Below are positions 1 to 5,592 of a stretch of 7,347 bases of DNA, in pieces. Under the pieces are notes generated by a model. That model saw nothing but the letters and a program-made list of their open reading frames with translations. It had not been told where the DNA came from and ran no database searches. Source of the DNA: an uncultured Adlercreutzia sp. (GTDB lineage: Bacteria; Actinomycetota; Coriobacteriia; Coriobacteriales; Eggerthellaceae); assembly GCF_958431955.1 (NCBI RefSeq), contig NZ_CAUASN010000059.1, forward strand, positions 1-7,347, given 5' to 3'. Within the stretch, counting starts at the first letter, position 1; each line of letters begins with the position of its first letter. Both the position numbers and the translations under genes were made by a program.

Positions 1-1
1 G

Positions 2-991
2 CTGGCCGGGTGGGGGCTGGCGGGGCTGTTCGCGGGCGGCGATGGGGAGGTGGCCACGCCGGCCGAGGGCGTGTTCTTCGGGAGCCTTTCGTCGTCCTCG
101 ATGGCCGGCATGCCGCTGCTCGATCCGCTCGCGGCCCTCGAGGTGCTCTCTTCCGGCTACGGGCTGGCGACGGCGGGCCTTGCGGGGGCAGCCCTCGTCG
201 TAGTGGCCTACGGCCTTGTGCGCGGGCGGGCCTTCTGCGGGTGGGTGTGCCCGGTGAACCTCATCGGCGAGGGCGTTGACACCCTGCGCCGCCGTCTCGG
301 CATCGCGGTGCCTGAGCGCATGTTCAGCCGCCGCGTGAAGATCGGCGTGGCCGTGGCCGTGGTGGTGGCCTCGGCGCTCGTGGGCTTTCCCGTCTTCGAG
401 GCCGTCTCTCCCATCGGGGCGGTGAACAAGGGACTCGTCTTCGGCGGCTTCGCCGGCGCGGGCACGCTTCTCGCCATCGTAATTGCCGAGCTCTTCGTGA
501 GCCGGCGCGTGTGGTGCCGCGCTCTCTGCCCGCTGGGCGGCCTCTTTCAGGTACTTGGCCGCGCGGGCCAGGTGAACGTGCGCATCGACCACGGAGCCTG
601 CGTGCACTGCGGCCGCTGCGAGGAGGCCTGCCCGGCCGACCCCGTCATCCTCGCGCCCGCGCTCTCGGGCGACGACGCCATCGTGCGCGCCGGTGACTGC
701 ATGGCCTGCGGCGCCTGCGTGGACACGTGTCCCGCCCGCGCCCTGCGCTTCTGCCTGGGACGCCCTCCGCGCGTCCTCTTCCACGGCGTCTTCCGCCGCG
801 GAGGAGGCGGCGGGGTAGTCGGCGGATTGAGCGGTGCGAGGCGGCCTGCGGCGCGGGTGGCGGGAATGCGCCGTTCCGTCCCCATCAATGGGCGGGGAAC
901 CGTCCCTTTTCGCGGGGCGCGCCCTCGCGGTAATCTCGTGCCAACGGAAGCTGTGCTTGCGAGCGCAGCCGAGCAAAGGAGGGAATCATGA
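2..991 (+). CDS. napH: NapH-type membrane polyferredoxin (5'-partial; 3' end probably frameshifted)
   Basis: The frame is open from base 2, so the start lies outside the window. NapH is a membrane quinol-oxidising iron-sulfur protein that feeds electrons to periplasmic nitrate reductase. Visible here are three hydrophobic segments (about 160-225, 340-395, 430-500), the two family CxxxCP motifs (CGWVCP at 236-253, CRALCP at 515-532), and two ferredoxin-type 4Fe-4S motifs CxxCxxCxxxCP (599-634 and 698-733). The order and spacing match E. coli NapH, which ends about 15 residues after the last cluster. Here the frame runs about 85 residues further to a TGA overlapping the nrfA ATG. That tail is Gly/Arg-rich, uses AGG, GGA, GTA, TTG, CAA and TCA codons that are scarce upstream, and includes a palindrome and the nrfA ribosome site as codons. 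A one-base shift near 752 would give a natural Ala/Ser/Glu-rich end at TAG 816-818. Family call is firm; the true 3' end is uncertain. A related polyferredoxin serving NrfA is the main alternative role. Confidence 0.8.
   Translation: MAGWGLAGLFAGGDGEVATPAEGVFFGSLSSSSMAGMPLLDPLAALEVLSSGYGLATAGLAGAALVVVAYGLVRGRAFCGWVCPVNLIGEGVDTLRRRLGIAVPERMFSRRVKIGVAVAVVVASALVGFPVFEAVSPIGAVNKGLVFGGFAGAGTLLAIVIAELFVSRRVWCRALCPLGGLFQVLGRAGQVNVRIDHGACVHCGRCEEACPADPVILAPALSGDDAIVRAGDCMACGACVDTCPARALRFCLGRPPRVLFHGVFRRGGGGGVVGGLSGARRPAARVAGMRRSVPINGRGTVPFRGARPRGNLVPTEAVLASAAEQRRES
873..900 (+). repeat. Imperfect palindrome / stem-loop after napH
   Basis: GTTCC (873-877) pairs with GGAAC (896-900), and CCCAT (881-885) with ATGGG (888-892), giving an interrupted hairpin. 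A second short stem, GGGA (895-898) with TCCC (903-906), is followed by TTTT (907-910), so the element could act as a weak terminator for napH. It could equally be a copy of a dispersed intergenic palindrome. It lies inside the doubtful 3' extension of the napH reading frame. Confidence 0.4.
911..929 (+). repeat. GC-rich inverted repeat upstream of nrfA
   Basis: A perfect 10-base palindrome, GGGCGCGCCC (915-924), is flanked by CGCG on both sides (911-914 and 926-929) with one unpaired T at 925. It is 59 bases before the nrfA start. It could be an operator, an RNA hairpin or chance in GC-rich DNA. No function can be assigned from sequence alone. Confidence 0.35.
950..983 (+). promoter_or_regulatory. 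nrfA ribosome binding site with a hairpin just upstream
   Basis: AAAGGAGGG (975-983) sits 4 bases before the ATG at 988, a very strong Shine-Dalgarno match that fixes the nrfA start. Directly before it, GCTGTGC (950-956) can pair with GCGCAGC (963-969) over a 6-base loop, with one G-U pair. The hairpin leaves the ribosome site free. The ribosome site is well supported; any role for the hairpin is a guess. Confidence 0.8.
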
Positions 992-2256
992 GAAAGTCGA
1001 CGATGCGCATCGCGGTCACGGCCGCAGGCACGGTGGCCCTGGTGGCGGCCCTTGCCGCCTGCGCGCCCGCGGGGTCCGACAACCCGCAGGAGCCCGCGAC
1101 GGGCTCCAGCGCGTCCGAGCCCGCAGCGGCGCCGGCCGAGACGCCCGAGGCCGACGAGTTCGGCGTGGTGCTGGCCGATGCCTGGAAGGACATCTATCCG
1201 GGCCAGTACGCCACCTACAAGGCCAACGAGTCCAACAGTCCCGAGGGCAAGATGAACTACCTGGAGGAGTACCCGGAGCTCACCACCATGTACGCCGGCT
1301 ACGGGTTCTCCAAGGGCTACGACGAGGCCGCGTCCCACAGCTACACGCTGCAGTCCATCTCGGAGACGCCGCGCGTGAACGAGAACACGCTGGCGAACTG
1401 CATTACGTGCAAGACGCCCCAGTTCACCGCCATGGTGAACAGCGAGGGCGATGAGGTATACGCGCGCCCCTTCGCCGAGGTGCTGGCGCTTGTGGGCGAG
1501 CCTATCAGCTGCTACAACTGCCATGAGAACGATCCGACCCAGGTGGTGGTCACCCAGAAGCACTTCGTGAACGCCCTCGGTGCCGATGCCGATGCGGTGC
1601 CCGTGGAAGCCGAGACCTGCGGCCAGTGCCACAACGAGTACTACTTCAACCCCGACACCAAGGCCACGAGCAACCCCTACGAGGGGCTGGCGGCCATGGA
1701 CGCCGAGGCCATCTTGGCCTACTACGACGAGATGGGCTTCAAGGATTGGGAGCATCCCGACACCGGCGCGCCCATGCTCAAGGCCCAGCATCCGGAATTC
1801 GAGACCATCTACGGCGGCGAGCAGTCCTCCATGGCCAAGCAGGGCTACAGCTGCGCCGACTGCCACATGGCGCCCATGAGCGACGAGTCGGGCGAGTACA
1901 GCTCGCACGAGTTGGTGAGCCCGCTGGAGAACCCCGCTATCAGCGACCAGTGCACGAGCTGCCATAAGGACCTTACGGGGCAGGTGCGCGCCTGGCAGAA
2001 GGAGGTCACCGACCGCGAGCACGCCATCGCCGCCGACATCAAGCGCTACACCGACGAGCTGGCGGCTCAGAAAGACTCTCTCGACGCCGACACGCTGGCC
2101 CAGGCTCAGCAGATTCAGCGCCACGCGCAGTTCTACTGGGACTACGTGATGGTGGAGAACTCCGAGGGCGCCCACAACTACAAGGCCGCCCATGCCAACC
2201 TCGACAAGGCCGAATCGCAGCTGGAAGAGGGCTTCGCGCTGCTGGGTATCGCCTAG
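988..2256 (+). CDS. nrfA: Ammonia-forming cytochrome c nitrite reductase, lipoprotein form
   Basis: This 422-residue protein is a pentaheme c-type cytochrome that reduces nitrite to ammonium with six electrons outside the cytoplasmic membrane. Five heme motifs are visible in the family order: CITCK (138-142), where Lys replaces His as the active-site heme ligand, then CYNCH (175-179), CGQCH (211-215), CADCH (289-293) and CTSCH (322-326). Active-site residues are present: R129, a Tyr in the EYYF stretch right after the third motif (E217-Y218-Y219), and H268 in K265-A-Q-H. The calcium-ligand pattern (E217, Y218, K265, Q267) is also kept. H117, H307 and H396 are likely distal heme ligands by motif position. 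The N-terminus is a lipoprotein signal with lipobox L22-A-A-C25, so the enzyme is probably anchored through C25. It is shorter than E. coli NrfA (478 residues), mainly through shorter loops, including the one between R129 and the CxxCK motif. No nrfH lies beside it in this window; the five Ccm genes downstream would attach its hemes. Confidence 0.97.
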   Translation: MRKSTMRIAVTAAGTVALVAALAACAPAGSDNPQEPATGSSASEPAAAPAETPEADEFGVVLADAWKDIYPGQYATYKANESNSPEGKMNYLEEYPELTTMYAGYGFSKGYDEAASHSYTLQSISETPRVNENTLANCITCKTPQFTAMVNSEGDEVYARPFAEVLALVGEPISCYNCHENDPTQVVVTQKHFVNALGADADAVPVEAETCGQCHNEYYFNPDTKATSNPYEGLAAMDAEAILAYYDEMGFKDWEHPDTGAPMLKAQHPEFETIYGGEQSSMAKQGYSCADCHMAPMSDESGEYSSHELVSPLENPAISDQCTSCHKDLTGQVRAWQKEVTDREHAIAADIKRYTDELAAQKDSLDADTLAQAQQIQRHAQFYWDYVMVENSEGAHNYKAAHANLDKAESQLEEGFALLGIA

Positions 2257-2279
2257 GTCGCGGCATCTGAGACACCGAT

Positions 2280-2305
2280 GGGGCGGCGCCCTCCCTTGTC
2301 GCCCC
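2280..2305 (+). terminator. Weak hairpin after nrfA
   Basis: GGGGCG (2280-2285) can pair with CGCCCC (2300-2305) across a 14-base loop, 23 bases after the nrfA stop. It is followed only by a mixed pyrimidine run (TTCCT), so it is a poor intrinsic terminator alone. It may act together with the stronger hairpin just downstream. Confidence 0.3.
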
Positions 2306-2310
2306 TTCCT

Positions 2311-2338
2311 GACGCGCGCCTGTTCCCGGGCGCGCGTC
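2311..2338 (+). terminator. Candidate nrfA transcription terminator
   Basis: GACGCGCGCC (2311-2320) and GGCGCGCGTC (2329-2338) form a perfect 10-base-pair GC-rich stem with an 8-base loop. They lie 54 bases after the nrfA stop, followed by GTCTGTTCTC, which is only moderately T-rich. The stem is strong and well placed. The weak T tract leaves open that it pauses transcription or protects the nrfA mRNA rather than fully ending transcription. Confidence 0.55.
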
Positions 2339-2371
2339 GTCTGTTCTCGGGGAATGCCCCGTTCGGGTGAT

Positions 2372-2393
2372 GCGCGCCCGCGCGCCCGCGCGC
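2372..2393 (+). repeat. Short tandem repeat of an 8-base GC unit
   Basis: GCGCGCCC occurs twice in tandem (2372-2379, 2380-2387), followed by a partial third unit GCGCGC (2388-2393). The repeat is bracketed by GATGCGC (2369-2375) and its inverse GCGCATC (2407-2413). It lies in the nrfA-ccmE spacer. The array is short and may reflect replication slippage. Confidence 0.6.
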
Positions 2394-2539
2394 TACGGTG
2401 TTCATGGCGCATCGCGGGGCAGCGCCGTCGATGCGGCCGAGCGCGGCCGATCGATGAGCGGCGCACCCTCCATTGCGAAAGTGTTGCGTTTGCGCTGATC
2501 TGCTGGTTTCGCTTGCTTTCTCGCGCGCGCTCGCGCGGG

Positions 2540-2567
2540 CTTCGGCGATACTGGCCGATGGTAATTT
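2540..2567 (+). promoter_or_regulatory. Possible ccmE promoter (weak)
   Basis: TAATTT (2562-2567) resembles a -10 box and lies in the only AT-rich spot before ccmE. A very poor -35 candidate, CTTCGG, starts at 2540 with a 16-base gap. If real, transcription would begin near 2574, inside the inverted repeat at 2573-2604, which would favour an operator role for that repeat. An alternative is TTGCGA (2473-2478) with TGATCT (2496-2501). Neither pair is convincing. Confidence 0.2.
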
Positions 2568-2568
2568 T

Positions 2569-2604
2569 CAGACCGTCGGGGAGGCCGGTCTGGCTCACCG
2601 ACGG
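2569..2604 (+). promoter_or_regulatory. Two overlapping, mutually exclusive inverted repeats before ccmE
   Basis: CAGACCG (2569-2575) pairs perfectly with CGGTCTG (2586-2592), and CCGTCGG (2573-2579) pairs perfectly with CCGACGG (2598-2604). Each gives a 7-base-pair stem. They share bases 2573-2575, so only one can form at a time. The second ends 6 bases before the ccmE AGGAGG at 2610-2615. The pairing is seen directly. A regulatory switch, an operator for a dimeric repressor, or coincidence are all possible. Confidence 0.45.
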
Positions 2605-2618
2605 ACAACAGGAGGATT

Positions 2619-3284
2619 ATGAACGCGAAGATGAAGAAGAGGATGGTCGCCGTCTCCGGCGTCATCGTCATCGTGCTCATTCTGGTGCTCGCCTTCGTGG
2701 GCGGAAACACCGCGGCCCAGACCGTTTCGGTCGCCGAGGCGGCGGAGAACCCCCAGGCGGGCCAGAAGGTGCAGGTGTCGGGCAACGTGGTGCAGGATTC
2801 GTACACCACCGCCGACAACGTGCTCACCTTCAAGATCTACGACCCGGACGGCGATCCGGCGACTCAGCTCGAGGTGCGCTACGACGGCGCCGCCTCGTCT
2901 ACCTTCGGTAACGACGTGACCGCCATCTGCACCGGCAAGATCAACGACGCCGGCGTGCTGGAGTGCTCCGAGCTCGTCACGAAGTGCCCCTCGAAGTACG
3001 AAAATTCCGACAACGCGCTCTCCGTCTCGCAGCTGATCGGCTACGGCGACGGCGTGGTGGGCAACGTGGTGAAGGTATCCGGCACTGTGAAGCCTGGCAC
3101 GCTCACCGCCGCCGGCTCCGGCGACCGCTTCGTCATCGTTGACGCCGAGGACGGTTCCGAGCTGCCTGTGGCCTTCGACGGCGCGCTGTCCGAGGAAGTG
3201 GCCGACAATGCCACGGTGGTGCTCACCGGTTCCATCGGCAAGGACGGCAAGTTCGCCGCCACCGACGTTGCATTGGAGGGCTAG
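2619..3284 (+). CDS. ccmE: Cytochrome c maturation heme chaperone CcmE, Cys-type with duplicated OB domain
   Basis: CcmE binds heme covalently outside the membrane, receiving it from CcmC/CcmAB and handing it to CcmF. The 221-residue product has one N-terminal membrane anchor (about 9-28) and then beta-rich sequence. The heme-binding site is C123-P-S-K-Y127, the CxxxY form of the variant System I, instead of HxxxY. E. coli CcmE is about 159 residues; the extra length appears to be a second copy of the OB-fold. G48-Q-K-V-Q-V-S-G matches G148-N-V-V-K-V-S-G, 70-91 matches 170-190, and 98-119 matches 196-217. The second copy ends where the heme-binding Cys would fall. Cysteines are C104, C116 and C123, all in the first copy. 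The ATG at 2619 is chosen for AGGAGG at 2610-2615, although the 3-base gap is short; ATG at 2631 would remove only four residues. It opens the ccmEFABC cluster, with ccmF 3 bases downstream. Confidence 0.93.
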   Translation: MNAKMKKRMVAVSGVIVIVLILVLAFVGGNTAAQTVSVAEAAENPQAGQKVQVSGNVVQDSYTTADNVLTFKIYDPDGDPATQLEVRYDGAASSTFGNDVTAICTGKINDAGVLECSELVTKCPSKYENSDNALSVSQLIGYGDGVVGNVVKVSGTVKPGTLTAAGSGDRFVIVDAEDGSELPVAFDGALSEEVADNATVVLTGSIGKDGKFAATDVALEG

Positions 3285-3287
3285 GCC

Positions 3288-5588
3288 ATGTCGATGATCG
3301 GACTTCTGGGCCTGCTCGTGGCCTTCGCGGGCTGCGTGATCTCGGTGCTCTGCCTGAGCGTGGCCCACGTGCTGTACAAGAAGCGCTCCTTCGAGAAGTC
3401 GGAGACCTTCGCCTGGGGCGGCCGGGTGGCCGCGGTGCTCGTCGCGGCAGCCCTCACGGTGTGCTGCGCGGTGCTCGTGTGGTGCTTCTTCACCGGCGAC
3501 AACACCATCCAGTACGTGCTGGACAACCGCTCCACCTCGGTATCTGACATCGCGTGGCTCTACAAGCTGGCGGGCCTGTGGGCCGGCCGCCAGGGCTCGC
3601 TTTTGTTCTGGGCGTGGCTCATCGCCGTGTTCAACACGGTGCTCGTCTTCACCACGCGCAAGGACGTGCGCCCGCTCGACAACGGGGCGCTCTGCATCGC
3701 CCAGCTCGTGCTCACGGCCTTTGTGTCGGTGCTCTTGTTCTCCGAGGGCAACATGCCCTTCATCGTGACCGACGCGCGCTACTTCTCCGAGGACGGCGCG
3801 CTGAACGCCATGGCCTCCATGCGCTCGATGAACGCGCTTCTGGAGCACTGGGCCATGGCCATCCACCCGCCGACGCTGTTCATCGGGTACGCGGGCCTCA
3901 CCATCCCCTTCGCCTACGCGGTGGCGGCGCTCATCGTGAACGACGACTCGCCGGTGTGGGTGAACCGCTCCACGGGCTACCTCATGTTCTCGTGGCTGCT
4001 GCTCGGCATCGGCATCGGGCTCGGCGCCGTGTGGGCCTACGTGGTGCTCGGCTGGGGCGGCTACTGGGGCTGGGACCCGGTGGAGAACGCGAGCCTTCTG
4101 CCGTGGCTCGTGGGCGTGGCGCTCATCCACTCGTTTACCGTGTACCGCCAGCGCGGAGCCTTCAAGCGCTGGAGCGTGTTCTGTGCGTGCCTGACGTTCT
4201 GCTTCGTGGTGCTTGGCACCTTCATCACCCGCTCGGGGCTCGTGCAGTCGGTGCACGCCTTCGAGGGCGACCCGGTGTCGCTCGTGATGTTCGGCGCCCT
4301 TATCGTGCTGTCGCTTCTGGCCGGCATCGTGGGGCTTGCGGTGCGCCGTAAGAGCTTCGGCGCGGCCGATGCGGCCGACGACGACATCGAGTCCATGGTG
4401 TCGAAGGAGGCCGCCTACTACGTGAACAACCTCATCATGGTGGTGTTCGCGGTGCTTCTGGCCTATATGACCGTGTCCTCGGCTTTGCCGAGCTGGCTGC
4501 CCTTCGGCGGTCAGTCGCTGTCGGCCGGCACCTACAACGCCATTGCCCGGCCCTTGGGTATCGCGTATCTGGCCGTGCTGGCCGTCTGCCCGCTTCTGGG
4601 CTGGCGCCGCACCGACAAGCGTGCGTTCTGGCGCGCCGCCCGGGTGCCGGGCCTGTGTGCGCTCGTGCTGTTCGTCGTGCTGATGATCTACTTCGCCACC
4701 TACCTTCTGCCCAGCTACGACGCCATGATCGCCATGGGCGGCTCGACGGCCGAGGGGCTGCTTGAGCAGGGCGCGCCCCTCTACTACAACGGGCTTACCG
4801 TGGTGGGCTTCGCCGTGGCGAGCCTGCTCATCTTCAACGCGCTGTTCATGGCCGTCCGCGCCCTCAAGCGCGTGACCGGCGCCACCCTGCGTCGTCGCCT
4901 GGCACTGTTCGGCGGCTCGGTGGCCCACACCGCCATGGGCATCATCCTGGTGGGCCTCATCGGCTCGTCCATGTACGTGACCGAGGTGACCGGGTACGTG
5001 CCCTACAACGAGGACGAGGACGCCACCGTGGAGCCCTTCGTCATCCAGGACTTCGAGCTGCAGTACACGGGCAACAACATCGAGGAGCTGGGCAACGGCA
5101 ACGTGATGTACACCGTGTACTTCGATGCCTACAAGGACGGCCAGTTCGTGGGCAGCGTGGCCCCGGCCGTGCAGGTGGTGGGCGCCACCCAGCAGCAGAA
5201 GCTGGAGGCCAGCGTCATCGGGTTCCCGCTCGAGGACCTGTTCGTGGTGTACCGCGGCGTGAACGAGGAGGGCGACTTCTCCATGGACGTGCGCGTGAAC
5301 CCGCTTATCTCGCTGGTGTGGGTGGGCTTCGGCCTGCTCATGATCGGCTCGCTTCTGCCCCTGTTCGCCAAGCGCGCCGAGCGCCGCGAGGGCGCCGCGG
5401 CCGGCGACGAGCCCGCTGCGGCGTTGGCCGACGGCGTGCCCGAGACGGACGCGAAGGCCAAGAAGGGCCTGGTTATCGAGACGGTTGCCGAGGAAGTGGC
5501 CCTCGTGGAGGATGTCGAGGGCGATGCGGCGGCCGACGCCGACGTTGCCGATGCATCCGCCCGCAGCGACGCCAAGGCGGGGGAGTAG
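3288..5588 (+). CDS. ccmF: Cytochrome c heme lyase CcmF
   Basis: CcmF is the large integral membrane protein that takes heme from CcmE and forms the thioether bonds to apocytochrome CxxCH motifs. The 766-residue product has roughly 15 membrane segments and the defining WWD signature at about 256-273 (W256-G-G-Y-W-G-W-D-P, continuing V-E-N-A-S-L-L-P-W). All four functional histidines have clear counterparts: H193 (in HPP) and H323 (in SVHAF) on the outer side, and H281 (LIHSF) and H547 (AHTAMG) in the membrane, matching E. coli H173, H303, H261 and H491. A soluble outer domain (about 564-670) precedes the last membrane segment (about 673-693). Residues 694-766 form an acidic, Ala/Glu/Asp-rich tail, probably cytoplasmic, which helps make it longer than E. 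coli CcmF (647). The ATG at 3288 is preceded by GGAGGG (3275-3280) inside the end of ccmE, so the two are probably translationally coupled. ccmA starts 4 bases after the stop. Confidence 0.97.
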   Translation: MSMIGLLGLLVAFAGCVISVLCLSVAHVLYKKRSFEKSETFAWGGRVAAVLVAAALTVCCAVLVWCFFTGDNTIQYVLDNRSTSVSDIAWLYKLAGLWAGRQGSLLFWAWLIAVFNTVLVFTTRKDVRPLDNGALCIAQLVLTAFVSVLLFSEGNMPFIVTDARYFSEDGALNAMASMRSMNALLEHWAMAIHPPTLFIGYAGLTIPFAYAVAALIVNDDSPVWVNRSTGYLMFSWLLLGIGIGLGAVWAYVVLGWGGYWGWDPVENASLLPWLVGVALIHSFTVYRQRGAFKRWSVFCACLTFCFVVLGTFITRSGLVQSVHAFEGDPVSLVMFGALIVLSLLAGIVGLAVRRKSFGAADAADDDIESMVSKEAAYYVNNLIMVVFAVLLAYMTVSSALPSWLPFGGQSLSAGTYNAIARPLGIAYLAVLAVCPLLGWRRTDKRAFWRAARVPGLCALVLFVVLMIYFATYLLPSYDAMIAMGGSTAEGLLEQGAPLYYNGLTVVGFAVASLLIFNALFMAVRALKRVTGATLRRRLALFGGSVAHTAMGIILVGLIGSSMYVTEVTGYVPYNEDEDATVEPFVIQDFELQYTGNNIEELGNGNVMYTVYFDAYKDGQFVGSVAPAVQVVGATQQQKLEASVIGFPLEDLFVVYRGVNEEGDFSMDVRVNPLISLVWVGFGLLMIGSLLPLFAKRAERREGAAAGDEPAAALADGVPETDAKAKKGLVIETVAEEVALVEDVEGDAAADADVADASARSDAKAGE
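5579..5585 (+). promoter_or_regulatory. Ribosome binding site that sets the ccmA GTG start
   Basis: GGGGGAG lies at the very end of ccmF, 7 bases before GTG 5593. No comparable site precedes the in-frame ATG at 5485 inside ccmF. The placement suggests coupled translation of ccmF and ccmA. Confidence 0.75.
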
Positions 5589-5592
5589 CCCC

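Larger units (their letters stand above)
2257..2618. other. 362-base nrfA-ccmE intergenic region
   Basis: No open frame here has a ribosome site or codon use like its neighbours, so I see no gene. The first part holds the hairpins and the GC octamer repeat listed separately, plus a direct repeat GCGGCCGA at 2433-2440 and 2443-2450. From about 2470 to 2520 the DNA becomes less GC-rich and contains several TTGC elements, and 2562-2568 (TAATTTT) is the most AT-rich spot. This is where a promoter for ccmEFABC would be expected. Confidence 0.7.

Noticed and set aside
740..770. Programmed ribosomal frameshift in napH
   Set aside because: No slippery heptamer or well-placed downstream stem is apparent. 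A simple indel or sequencing error explains the pattern more economically.
547..2598. Long minus-strand open frame (683 codons) opposite napH/nrfA
   Set aside because: It lies opposite a secure NrfA with five heme motifs and has Arg/His/Gly-rich, family-less sequence and no sensible ribosome site. Open antisense frames are expected where codons end almost always in G or C.
2192..2911. Plus-strand frame spanning the nrfA-ccmE spacer
   Set aside because: It overlaps both secure genes in another frame and shows Arg-rich shadow composition with no motif, so no gene is called in the spacer.
5485..5592. Longer ccmA start at ATG 5485
   Set aside because: It would overlap ccmF by 104 bases and add Arg/Pro-rich sequence unlike any CcmA N-terminus. 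GTG 5593 has a good ribosome site and begins at the ABC domain.
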